Assembly (NCBI GenBank): GCA_964616875.1
Contig: CAZTSJ010000314.1
Location: 1 to 43,283, forward strand
Direction: 5' to 3'
DNA length: 43,283 nucleotides
DNA from: RBG-16-66-20 sp964616875
GTDB taxonomy: Bacteria; Pseudomonadota; Gammaproteobacteria; Burkholderiales; SG8-39
Shown here: piece after piece, positions 24,032 through 31,542 of the stretch
Layout: every line of letters begins with the position of its first letter
How positions within the stretch are numbered: position 1 is the first letter of the stretch
The notes under the pieces: generated by a model
Databases searched by the model: none
The model's input: the letters and a program-made list of their open reading frames with translations, nothing else
Told to the model about the DNA's origin: nothing
Program-made: the position numbers and the translations under genes

Positions 24032-25450
24032 CTACCAATCCGTGGGCTGGTAATCCTTCAGGAACTTGCCCCACACATGCCGGCCAGTATTGAAACCGGC
24101 GATGATGGGATCGACGATGCGCGCGGCGCCGTCGACGATGTCCAGCGGCGGGTGGAAACGGTGCTCGGCTGTCTTGCGCGCCGCGATCTCCACCGGGTCT
24201 TCGTCGGTCACCCAGCCCGTGTCGACGCTGTTCATGTGGATGCCGTCGTGGTGGTAGTCGGTGGCGGAGGTGCGCGTCATCATGTTGAGCGCGGCTTTCG
24301 CCATGTTGGTATGCGGATGCCGTGTGGTCTTGAAGTTGCGGTAGAACTGCCCTTCAACCGCAGAGACGTTGACGATGTGCTTGTCGCGCTCCGGCGAGCG
24401 CAGGAGCAGGGGCTTCAAGCGCGCGTTGAGGATGAACGGCGCGACCGCATTGACGAGCTGCACCTCCAGCATTTCCACCGCCGGCACTTCGGCCAGCAGC
24501 AGGCGCCAGGAATTTCGCCCGCGCAGGTCGACCTGCTGCAGGTCCTGGTCGAGCCGGCCCTCGGGAAAGAGGTGCTTCTGCACCGTGAATTCCTCCGGCA
24601 GCAGCTTCAGCTGCGACAGTTCGGGCGCGCCTGGAATTTCGGCAATAAGTCTTACCTGTGAACCGGAAAGCGCGATCTTTTCCCCTTCCATCATGTGCCG
24701 GTAGAACTCCGGCGGCCGGCGCACGGTCTGGCAGGCGTTGTTGACGATGAAATCGAGCCGCGGCTGCGTCTCCAGCAGGCGCCGGCAGAACGCCTCCACG
24801 CTGGGGGTATGACGCAGGTCGAGGCCGTAGATCTCCAGGCGATCGCTCCAGGCGCCGAAATCCGGCTCGCGATAGTAACGAGCCGCGGAATCCCGCGGGA
24901 ACCGCGTGGTGACGATGAGCCGCGCGCCCGCGCGCAGCAGCTTGAGGCCCGCCTGATAGCCGATTTTCACGCGCCCGCCGGTGAGCAGCGCAACGCGGCC
25001 GCGCAGGTCGGCGAGCTCCGTGCGCTTCCTGAAATTCAATTCCGCGCAGGCCGGGCACAACTGATCGTAGAAATGATGTATTTCCGTGTATTTCTGCTTG
25101 CAGACGTAGCAGTGCTGCGATGCGCCCGATTCGCGACGCTCCGGTTCGATTTCTTTCGGCGGAAAAACGTTCGGCGTTGTGAATACCGGCTTGCGGCGGA
25201 GCTCCCGGATGCCGGTTTTCTGCAGCACCGCCTCTTCGCGCCGGTTGCCGTCCGCCTTGCGTGAGCGCTCCTCGGCTTTCATCCTCCTGCGCCGCACTAC
25301 CGGGTCCGGGTTGTACAGGCGCGCCACGGCCTCGTGCAGGCGCCGCCGCTCTGACGCGGGCAGATCATCGAGCAGGCGCCAATCGGCGGCGATTTGCTCG
25401 AGCAATTCGACACTTGCGCGCAATCGATCAGGAAAAGACTTAGGCATCAT
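24032..25450 (-). CDS. atypical SDR with N-terminal four-cysteine finger
   Basis: The ~472-aa protein has an N-terminal ~110-residue basic region, then CYVCKQKYTEIHHFYDQLC with a following PAC (two CxxC pairs, likely zinc), then a Rossmann fold (VALLTGGRVKIGYQAGLKLL; NNACQTVRRPP) and a late segment VNVSAVEGQFY … HTNMAKAALNMMTRTSA. The family is oxidoreductase-like, but the glycine motif is TGGRVKIG and the usual YxxxK is TNMAK, so the canonical tyrosine is absent. The function is unknown. The start is the ATG at 25450 (GTGGAATTA just upstream), with 25447 also possible. It lies 21 bp after the aconitase-X small subunit on the same strand and may share its operon. Confidence 0.78.
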   Translation of the reverse strand: MMPKSFPDRLRASVELLEQIAADWRLLDDLPASERRRLHEAVARLYNPDPVVRRRRMKAEERSRKADGNRREEAVLQKTGIRELRRKPVFTTPNVFPPKEIEPERRESGASQHCYVCKQKYTEIHHFYDQLCPACAELNFRKRTELADLRGRVALLTGGRVKIGYQAGLKLLRAGARLIVTTRFPRDSAARYYREPDFGAWSDRLEIYGLDLRHTPSVEAFCRRLLETQPRLDFIVNNACQTVRRPPEFYRHMMEGEKIALSGSQVRLIAEIPGAPELSQLKLLPEEFTVQKHLFPEGRLDQDLQQVDLRGRNSWRLLLAEVPAVEMLEVQLVNAVAPFILNARLKPLLLRSPERDKHIVNVSAVEGQFYRNFKTTRHPHTNMAKAALNMMTRTSATDYHHDGIHMNSVDTGWVTDEDPVEIAARKTAEHRFHPPLDIVDGAARIVDPIIAGFNTGRHVWGKFLKDYQPTDW

Positions 25451-25471
25451 TAATTCCACGAGCGGCGGTGC

Positions 25472-25882
25472 CTATGACTTGCGCCTGAGGACTTCGATGA
25501 CTTTGCGCGCGGGATCGACACGCACCCAGTCGCCGGTCTTGACCACCTCGCGCGGGTGCGGGTCCCAGCCTTCGGTGATCGGAATGCCGGCGAAGACGGC
25601 GCCTTGCACCATGACAGGGTTGGTGACGCCGAAGATGAAGGCCTTGGGCGCGATTTTCTTCCACTTGATGTCGTAGAACGCCCAGCCCGCGGCGATGCCG
25701 CCCTTCGCGGTGGGAAAGAAGCAGATCTTGTCCACGATGCTCGTGCCTTCGAGCTTGTGGCCAGGCTTGGTGATGACGCCGGTCCAGCGGTCGAGGTCGT
25801 AGCGCGGGGAGAAGCCCTCTTCCGAGACGACGGCTTCGCCCTCGACGACCGGCCCGAAGGCCCTGTTTACCGTGATGTTCAC
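25472..25882 (-). CDS. aconitase X small (swivel) subunit, DUF126 type
   Basis: The ~136-aa protein matches the DUF126 swivel domain: AFGPVVEGEAVVSEEGFSPR, GVITKPGHKLEGTSIVDKIC, APKAFIFGVTNPVMVQGAVF and AGIPITEGW. It pairs with the large subunit to complete the aconitase-X active site. The start is a GTG at 25882 that overlaps the large-subunit stop (GTGA); longer frames are shadow. The position of the usual serine-rich motif (GRGSSTGS) reads KGGIAAGW here, so the expected catalytic serine is not where it should be. It could be a distinct substrate class. Confidence 0.82.
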   Translation of the reverse strand: MNITVNRAFGPVVEGEAVVSEEGFSPRYDLDRWTGVITKPGHKLEGTSIVDKICFFPTAKGGIAAGWAFYDIKWKKIAPKAFIFGVTNPVMVQGAVFAGIPITEGWDPHPREVVKTGDWVRVDPARKVIEVLRRKS

Positions 25883-27120
25883 TTCAACACCCCGGTACAG
25901 GCGATCTCGACGCAATCCGCAGTGCGCCGCAGGATGGTATTGAAGCGGTGCGCGCCGATGATGTTCACGATCTTGGCCGAGTTGGAGACCATGTTCGTCC
26001 AGCGGTTCGCCACGCGCATCGGCGTCAGGTTCTGCAGGATGTAGAAGCACACTCCTTCCAGGATCGTGATGCCCGCGGCCTCCAGCGTCTTCGCGTAGCC
26101 CAGGTCCCGCGACTGCTTGAGGATCGCCGAGTTGGTGGTCACGACGCAGGTCGTCCCGGCGTTCAACTTACGATCCTTGAACAGCGACGCCAGGTACATC
26201 ATCTCGAACAGCGATTGCTGCGGCCCGGAAAAGACCACCAGCCGCGCGTCACCGTCGCCAAGTTTGTAGCTGGCGAAAGTTTGTTGGATGTCTTTTTCTT
26301 CTATGAGAATCTTTTCATGAGAAGCAACCCCGCCCATCGCCGCCTCGATCGAAGGCGCCTCCGGCGTGACCCCCACGAAGTGGAACATGCCCATGGAGCC
26401 GTAGCTCGCCAGCGCAGCGCCCAGGTGCTTGAGCTCGTCTGAGGTGGGCGTGCGGCGGTAGCCGTGGAACACCGGCACGGCGTAGTAGTTCTGGTGCGAC
26501 TCACCGATCAGCTTGCCCACGGCGCCCCAGTCCGCGAGGTCGGCCAGCGCGGCCTTGAGTTCCACCGTGAAGCTGCCTTGCCTGTTTTCCGGCAGGTGGA
26601 AGCCGTATTCTGGAGTGCGGCCCGTCAGTGCCGCAGCGAACGCGGCGGGGCCGGATTCGAAATTGGAACGCGCGCCAAACACGGAGTTGGCGTAGATCAC
26701 GGTCCCGGTATCGCCCCAGGCGACGTGCTCGCCCAGATGCGGCTGGTAGACGGTCTGGTAGTTGATGCAGGTGTCGGTGGTGACAACGTCCATGCGCCGC
26801 AGCGTGGCGATGAGTTCTTTTTCTTTCACCGCCTCGCCGGCGTCCTGCCCCATGCGCTCGCAGTGCGCGAAATCCATGCAGCGGGCATTGGTGGTGGTGG
26901 CTACTACGCAACGCGCACCGCGCGCCGCTTCCCCGCGCAGGTATTCGAGGCCGCCGTCGCCCATCACCTCGATGTCGCCCATCATGTGCACGTTGGTGAC
27001 CGGGACGAAGCGCTTCGCGCCCCAGAATTTGCCGACTTCGAGCTGGTATTGGAGCGCGCGCTGCGCCGCCTCGCCGCGCCCGCCGCCGAGGATGGCCTGC
27101 TCCTCGGGGGTCAACAGCAC
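25879..27120 (-). CDS. aconitase X large (catalytic) subunit, DUF521 type
   Basis: The 413-aa protein begins from GTG 27120 as MLLTPEEQAILGGGRGEAAQ. It shows aconitase-X features: VPVTNVHMMGDIEVMGDGGL, ATTTNARCMDFAHCERMGQD, TDTCINYQTVYQPHLGEHVA, WGDTGTVIYANSVFGARSNF, HFVGVTPEAP and, near the end, VCFYILQNLTPMRVANRWTN. Known members are Fe-S dehydratases acting on cis-3-hydroxy-L-proline in bacteria or mevalonate 5-phosphate in archaea. No proline racemase or dehydrogenase genes are near, so the substrate is open. It lies 4 bp downstream of fdxA, on the same strand. Confidence 0.88.
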   Translation of the reverse strand: MLLTPEEQAILGGGRGEAAQRALQYQLEVGKFWGAKRFVPVTNVHMMGDIEVMGDGGLEYLRGEAARGARCVVATTTNARCMDFAHCERMGQDAGEAVKEKELIATLRRMDVVTTDTCINYQTVYQPHLGEHVAWGDTGTVIYANSVFGARSNFESGPAAFAAALTGRTPEYGFHLPENRQGSFTVELKAALADLADWGAVGKLIGESHQNYYAVPVFHGYRRTPTSDELKHLGAALASYGSMGMFHFVGVTPEAPSIEAAMGGVASHEKILIEEKDIQQTFASYKLGDGDARLVVFSGPQQSLFEMMYLASLFKDRKLNAGTTCVVTTNSAILKQSRDLGYAKTLEAAGITILEGVCFYILQNLTPMRVANRWTNMVSNSAKIVNIIGAHRFNTILRRTADCVEIACTGVLK

Positions 27121-27124
27121 CGGT

Positions 27125-27463
27125 TTACTCCCCCTTGCCGGGGTTCGGGGTGAAGTACTTCGCGTACTTGTCGGGCACGCCCTCCCATTCCTTCATGTCC
27201 GCGGGCGGCGTGCCCTTGCGCGTGATGTTGGGCCATTTCACCGCGAACTCGGTGTTGAGCTTGAGCCATTTGTCGGCCTGGGGATCGGAATCCGGCACGA
27301 TCGCCTTCGGCGAACACTCCGGCTCGCAAACGCCGCAGTCGATGCACTCGTCGGGATGGATGACGAGCATGTTCTCGCCCTCGTAGAAGCAGTCCACGGG
27401 GCAGACTTCGATGCAGTCCATGGTCTTGCACTTGATGCAGTCTTCGGTGACGACGTAGGTCAT
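27125..27463 (-). CDS. fdxA: 7Fe ferredoxin (FdxA type)
   Basis: The 112-aa ferredoxin begins MTYVVTEDCIKCKTMDCIEV and carries a [3Fe-4S] plus [4Fe-4S] ligand set in DCIKCKTMDCIEVCPVDC and ECIDCGVCEPECSP. The C-terminal extension (~60 residues, ending GKGE) is typical of the Azotobacter FdI/FdxA type. It is the first gene of a unit fdxA-acnX large-acnX small-(SDR), which suggests it serves or repairs an Fe-S enzyme, although FdxA is also found alone in many genomes. Confidence 0.93.
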   Translation of the reverse strand: MTYVVTEDCIKCKTMDCIEVCPVDCFYEGENMLVIHPDECIDCGVCEPECSPKAIVPDSDPQADKWLKLNTEFAVKWPNITRKGTPPADMKEWEGVPDKYAKYFTPNPGKGE

Positions 27464-27530
27464 ACGCGCGATTATCGCATCCGCCGGGGACGCTGTAAGG
27501 AGTCGATGCCCCTACCGACCAAAGGTGCAA

Positions 27531-27536
27531 AGGAGG
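27531..27536 (+). promoter_or_regulatory. ribosome binding site fixing the b561 start
   Basis: A perfect AGGAGG sits 5 bp before the ATG at 27542. It decides the start of the cytochrome gene, whose frame stays open far upstream (from 26762) through antisense of the aconitase-X genes. Confidence 0.85.
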
Positions 27537-27541
27537 AACGC

Positions 27542-28150
27542 ATGGCCACAAATTCGGTCAAGGTCCACCCGTTGCTGGTCCGCATCACCCACTGGGTCAA
27601 TGCCTTTGCGATCCTGGTGATGGTGATGTCGGGCTGGAAGATCTACAACGCCTCGCCGCTGTTCGATTTCAGCTTCCCCGACGACATCACGCTGGGCGGC
27701 TGGCTTGGCGGCGCCCTGCAATGGCATTTCGCCGCCATGTGGCTGCTGGCGGTGAACGGCCTGATTTATCTTGCATATGGGCTCGTCTCGGGACATTTGT
27801 GGCGCCGCATGTTCCCGCTCTCGCCGCGCGTGATGCTGGGCGATGTGCTGAGTGCCCTGCGCGGCAAGCTCAGCCACGCCGACCTCTCGGTATACAACGC
27901 GGCGCAAAAGGCAGCTTACCTGGGCGCAATCGTGCTGGTGATCGGCCTGATCCTGTCCGGCCTGGCGATCTGGAAACCGGTGCAGCTCTACTGGCTGGCG
28001 GCGCTGATGGGCGACTTCGAAGGCGCCCGCTTCGTGCACTTCTTCTGCATGGTCGGAATCCTGTTGTTCGTGCTGGTGCACGTGGCGATGGTGATCCTGG
28101 TGCCGAAGACCTTCCTGACGATGATCACGGGAAAACTCAAACATGGATGA
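27542..28150 (+). CDS. cytochrome b561-family membrane protein
   Basis: The 202-aa protein has four membrane helices. Histidines suited to bind b-type heme lie in VRITHWVNAFAILVMVMSGW, ALQWHFAAMW and the late VHFFCMVGILLFVLVHVAMV stretch. It resembles the cytochrome b561 subunits that carry electrons between the quinone pool and a periplasmic partner. The next gene, a molybdopterin oxidoreductase, overlaps it by 8 bp, so it is very likely that enzyme's membrane partner. Confidence 0.9.
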   Translation: MATNSVKVHPLLVRITHWVNAFAILVMVMSGWKIYNASPLFDFSFPDDITLGGWLGGALQWHFAAMWLLAVNGLIYLAYGLVSGHLWRRMFPLSPRVMLGDVLSALRGKLSHADLSVYNAAQKAAYLGAIVLVIGLILSGLAIWKPVQLYWLAALMGDFEGARFVHFFCMVGILLFVLVHVAMVILVPKTFLTMITGKLKHG

Positions 28151-28898
28151 CAAGCTCAAAGACCATCAAGGCGCGCTGCTCGCCAGCGTCGAGCGGCGCC
28201 TGTTCCTCAAGCGCGGCCTGTCGCTGGGCGCGCTGTCGCTGCTCTCGGGCTGCGACCTGACGGACCAGATCACCTATGACGAGCGCGTGCAGCGGATGCT
28301 GATGGCGATGTCGCGCTGGAACGACGGCGCGCAGGCCTGGCTGTTCGATCCCAGGCGGCTCGCGCCGGAATTTCCCGAGAGCAGGATCACCACGCCCTTC
28401 CCGTTCAATGCCTACTACGCCGAGGACGAGGTCCGGATCGTCGACGGCACCGACTACAAGCTCGAGGTGGGTGGCCTGGTGCGCGAAAAGAAGGCCTGGC
28501 GCCTGCCGGAGCTCTACGCGCTGCCCCAGGAGTCCCAGATCACCCGGCATATCTGCGTCGAGGGCTGGAGCGCGATCGGCAAATGGAGCGGCCCGCGATT
28601 TTCCGACTTCCTGCAGCGCGTCGGCGCCGACCTGAGCGCCAGGTACGTCGGTTTCAAGTGCGCGGACGACTATTACACCAGCATCGACATGCCGACCGCG
28701 CTGCACCCGCAGACCATCATGGCCTTCAAATACGCGGACCAGGTCATCCCGCCGAAATACGGTTTCCCGTGGAAACTGCGCATTCCCACCAAGCTCGGCT
28801 TCAAGAACCCGAAGCACGTGATGGCGCTCTTCGTCACCAACCAGGACCCCGGCGGCTACTGGGAGGACAAGGGCTACAACTGGTTTTCGGGGTCCTAG
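28143..28898 (+). CDS. Tat-exported molybdopterin-dependent oxidoreductase (sulfite oxidase fold)
   Basis: The 251-aa protein has a twin-arginine motif RRLFLK near residue 18, then a hydrophobic stretch ending LLSGC, a possible lipobox. The mature part fits the sulfite oxidase Mo-cofactor fold: ITRHICVEGWSAIGKWSGPR includes the cysteine that binds molybdenum, followed by GFKCADDYYTSIDM, FPWKLRIPTKLGFK and GYWEDKGYNWFSG. It is related to MsrP/YedY, but its partner here is a b561 protein rather than MsrQ. The substrate is unknown. Its stop shares CTAG with the convergent dioxygenase gene. Confidence 0.88.
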   Translation: MDDKLKDHQGALLASVERRLFLKRGLSLGALSLLSGCDLTDQITYDERVQRMLMAMSRWNDGAQAWLFDPRRLAPEFPESRITTPFPFNAYYAEDEVRIVDGTDYKLEVGGLVREKKAWRLPELYALPQESQITRHICVEGWSAIGKWSGPRFSDFLQRVGADLSARYVGFKCADDYYTSIDMPTALHPQTIMAFKYADQVIPPKYGFPWKLRIPTKLGFKNPKHVMALFVTNQDPGGYWEDKGYNWFSGS

Positions 28899-29398
28899 AG
28901 AACGAAGTCGTAGCTCGCCAGCCGCCCGCTCTCGCCGCGCTCCATCTTCACCACCAGCGCGGCGTTCTGGTTTCGCGACTCGCCCGGGAAATAGAGCTGC
29001 GTCGTGAGTACGCGCCCGCCGGGGTGCGTCAGCCTGACGTGGATGTGGCGCGGGCGGCCCATGTAGGGCGGCGGCAGGTTGGTTTCGAGCCGGTAGCGGC
29101 CCTGCGCATCGGTGGTGACGACGCCGCGGTAGCGAAAGCCGCTGTGGTCGTAATCGCCCGCGGCATCCGCCTGCCAGAAATCGAGCGAGACGCCGGCGAG
29201 CGACCTGCAGTCCGCCGAGCGCACCACGCCGCTCAGCACCAATTTCTCCGCACGGGATCCGGCCTCGGCGATCGAAGCGCGCGACGGCGCCCCCGCCTTG
29301 TAGAACGGCCCTTCGGTGTCCGTGGGCGTCGGTGCGCCGCACGGGGCCTGCGCGGCGCAGACCAATGGCACAAGCAATAGAGCATTGAGCACGCGCAT
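28895..29398 (-). CDS. exported intradiol ring-cleavage dioxygenase-like protein
   Basis: The 167-aa protein has a signal peptide (MRVLNALLLVPLVCAAQA), then TDTEGPFYKAG and the intradiol core: DFWQADAAGDYDHSGFRYRG, TDAQGRYRLETNLPPPYMGR and PRHIHVRLTHPGG. The two tyrosines and two histidines expected as non-heme Fe(III) ligands are present (Tyr in FRYRG and PPPYMG, His in RHIHV). Catechol dioxygenases are normally cytosolic and ~250-300 aa; this shorter exported form is of unknown substrate. Its stop overlaps that of the Mo enzyme. Confidence 0.85.
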   Translation of the reverse strand: MRVLNALLLVPLVCAAQAPCGAPTPTDTEGPFYKAGAPSRASIAEAGSRAEKLVLSGVVRSADCRSLAGVSLDFWQADAAGDYDHSGFRYRGVVTTDAQGRYRLETNLPPPYMGRPRHIHVRLTHPGGRVLTTQLYFPGESRNQNAALVVKMERGESGRLASYDFVL

Positions 29399-29436
29399 GC
29401 TGCGATAATATCCCTGAGAACCCCATAGGAGGAATC

Positions 29437-30672
29437 ATGAATCGCCGCGACTTCAACAAGGCCGCCGCCGCTGCCGCTGCATCTGCCGCCACGGCCGCCG
29501 CGTTTTCCCCGCTGAACGTGCGCGCCCAGGCGCAGAAGCTCAAGGTCGGTGTGATCCTGCCGCGCTCGGGCGTGCAGGGCGCAATCGGCCAGTCCTGCCA
29601 GATGGGCGCCGACATCGCCCCCGCGCTCGTCAAGGACTTGCTCGGCGTCGATATCGAGCTGATGAACGCCGATTGGGAATCCAACGTCGATACCGCGCGC
29701 ACGCGCGCCGAGCGCCTGATCCAGGAAGGCGCGCACGTGCTGGTCGGCCCCTTCGATTCGGGCGCCGCCTCCGCCATCGCGCAGGTCGCCGAACAGCGCG
29801 GCGTGCCCTTTGTCATAAACATCGCCGCCGCGCCGCCGATCACCGAGCAGGGCTACAAATTCGTGTTCCGCAACTTTCCTACCGCGATCGACCTGACGGT
29901 CAACGGCCTGGGGCTGATCGGCGAGTTGTTCCGCGCCACCAACGTGGCACCGCGCACCGCGGTGTTCATGCACGTGAACGACACCTTCGGCCAGGCCATG
30001 CGCGGCGGCATCAGCGCGACGCTGCCGCGCCTGACGCAGCTGCCGTTCAAGATCGTGGAGACGATCTCCTACGACCCTGCGGCGAAGGACCTGTCGGTGG
30101 AAGTGTCGAAGGCCAAGGCTTCGAACGCAGATTTTCTCCTGCTCGTGTGCCGCCTGAACGACGCCATCATCCTGCGCCGCGAAATCGTCAAGCAGCGCTG
30201 GAACATCATGGGCATCGTGAGTCCGGGATCCCCCGGTCTCTACGAAGACCAGTATGCCAAGACGCTGGGCAAGCTCTCCGACTACGCGATCTCGAACAAC
30301 CCCTGGTACAACCCGAAGACCAAGATGACCGCCGCGGTCGTCAGGCAGCTGGCCAAGCAGTTCCCCAAAGACCGCCTCAACAACCATGGCGCGAACATCA
30401 GCTATACATTCGAAGCCATATTGATCGCGGCCGATGCCTACAAGCGCGCCGGCTCGACCAACCCGAAGCAGCTGGCCGACGCCATCCGCCAGACCAACCT
30501 TACCGACCGCGTCAGCCTGGGCGGGCCGATCAAGTTCAACGCCAAGGGCCAGGTCGAGGGCAATCTGTCGGCCTGCGTGCAGAACCGCGACGGCACGCCG
30601 CGCGTGGTACTGCCGGAGAATGCCGCCGAGGCGAAACCGGTATTCCCCTGGCCCGACTACAAAAGAGCGTAG
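29437..30672 (+). CDS. branched-chain amino acid/amide-type ABC substrate-binding protein
   Basis: The 411-aa protein starts MNRRDFNKAAAAAAASAATA, a Tat-type signal, then KLKVGVILPRSGVQGAIGQS and VLVGPFDSGAASAIAQVAEQ, the periplasmic type I binding fold of LivK-like proteins (Peripla_BP_6). A strong AGGAGG (29427-29432) precedes the ATG. It is the first gene of a five-gene transporter. The ligand cannot be read; such proteins also bind aromatic acids, amides or urea. The neighbouring dioxygenase-like gene hints at aromatic compounds but is divergent. Confidence 0.9.
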   Translation: MNRRDFNKAAAAAAASAATAAAFSPLNVRAQAQKLKVGVILPRSGVQGAIGQSCQMGADIAPALVKDLLGVDIELMNADWESNVDTARTRAERLIQEGAHVLVGPFDSGAASAIAQVAEQRGVPFVINIAAAPPITEQGYKFVFRNFPTAIDLTVNGLGLIGELFRATNVAPRTAVFMHVNDTFGQAMRGGISATLPRLTQLPFKIVETISYDPAAKDLSVEVSKAKASNADFLLLVCRLNDAIILRREIVKQRWNIMGIVSPGSPGLYEDQYAKTLGKLSDYAISNNPWYNPKTKMTAAVVRQLAKQFPKDRLNNHGANISYTFEAILIAADAYKRAGSTNPKQLADAIRQTNLTDRVSLGGPIKFNAKGQVEGNLSACVQNRDGTPRVVLPENAAEAKPVFPWPDYKRA

Positions 30673-31542
30673 TTGCCTCTTGATCTGGTAGTAAACGTCA
30701 TCATCTCCGGTGTCCTCACCGGCATGGTGTACGGTCTGATGGCGCTGGGCCTGTCGGTGATCTACGGCGTAGTGCGGGTGGTCAATTTCGCCCACGGCGA
30801 AATGATGACCATCGCCATGTACGCGGTGGTGGTGCTGTTCGCAGCGTTCAGGCTCGACCCGTTTCTCGCGGTGCTGCCGGTCGCGGTGGCATTTTTCGCG
30901 CTGGGCTACCTGTTGCAATCCGGGCTCATCAACCCGTTCATCACGCGGCCCGAGCACTCGCAGTTCATCCTCATGGTGGCGGTCGCGCTGATCATGGTGA
31001 ACGCGCTGCAGATGATCTTCGGCCCCGACGCGCGCAACATCCAGGTCGACTACCAGCTCGAGTCTTTCGAACTCGGCAAGCTGCTGGTGGACAAGGCGCG
31101 CCTCTACGCGGCCGGCGCGGCGCTGGCGACGAGCGCAGCGCTTTTCGCTTTTTTCAGGTTTTCCCTGACCGGCAAGGCGATTCGCGCCTGCGCAGACAAC
31201 TACCTCGGCGCGCGCGTGGTCGGCCTGAACGTGCGCCACCTCTACGCCATCACCTTCGGCCTGGGCTCGGCCTGCGTCGCGGTCGCTGGCTGCATGATGG
31301 TGCTGCTGGTGGACGTCACGCCGGTGCTCGGACCCGCGTACACCCTGCTCGCCTTCGTCATCGTGATCGTCGGCGGCCTGGGCTCGCTGACCGGGGCGCT
31401 GGCCGGCGGCGTGCTGATCGGGGTGTCGGAAGCGCTTGCGGGCCTGTACATCACGCCCTCGGCCAAGAGCATGGTCAGCTTCGGCCTGCTGATCCTCGTC
31501 CTGCTGCTGCGGCCGCAGGGATTGCTGGGCAGGAAAGCATGA
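30673..31542 (+). CDS. livH: LivH-type ABC permease
   Basis: The 289-aa inner-membrane permease has multiple helices with GMVYGLMALGLSVIYGVVRV near the start and VNFAHGEMMT, then the loop IRACADNYLGARVVGLNVRH and GGLGSLTGALAGGVLIGVSE, all typical of LivH. The start is a TTG at 30673, directly after the binding-protein stop. Confidence 0.92.
   Translation: MPLDLVVNVIISGVLTGMVYGLMALGLSVIYGVVRVVNFAHGEMMTIAMYAVVVLFAAFRLDPFLAVLPVAVAFFALGYLLQSGLINPFITRPEHSQFILMVAVALIMVNALQMIFGPDARNIQVDYQLESFELGKLLVDKARLYAAGAALATSAALFAFFRFSLTGKAIRACADNYLGARVVGLNVRHLYAITFGLGSACVAVAGCMMVLLVDVTPVLGPAYTLLAFVIVIVGGLGSLTGALAGGVLIGVSEALAGLYITPSAKSMVSFGLLILVLLLRPQGLLGRKA

Noticed and set aside
26762..27541. Long N-terminal extension of the cytochrome b561 frame
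   Set aside because: It is antisense to fdxA and the aconitase-X large subunit; a perfect AGGAGG sets the start at 27542.
29385..29409. Promoter TTGAGC / GATAAT before the livK-like gene
   Set aside because: The spacer is only 13 bp, too short for a sigma70 promoter.
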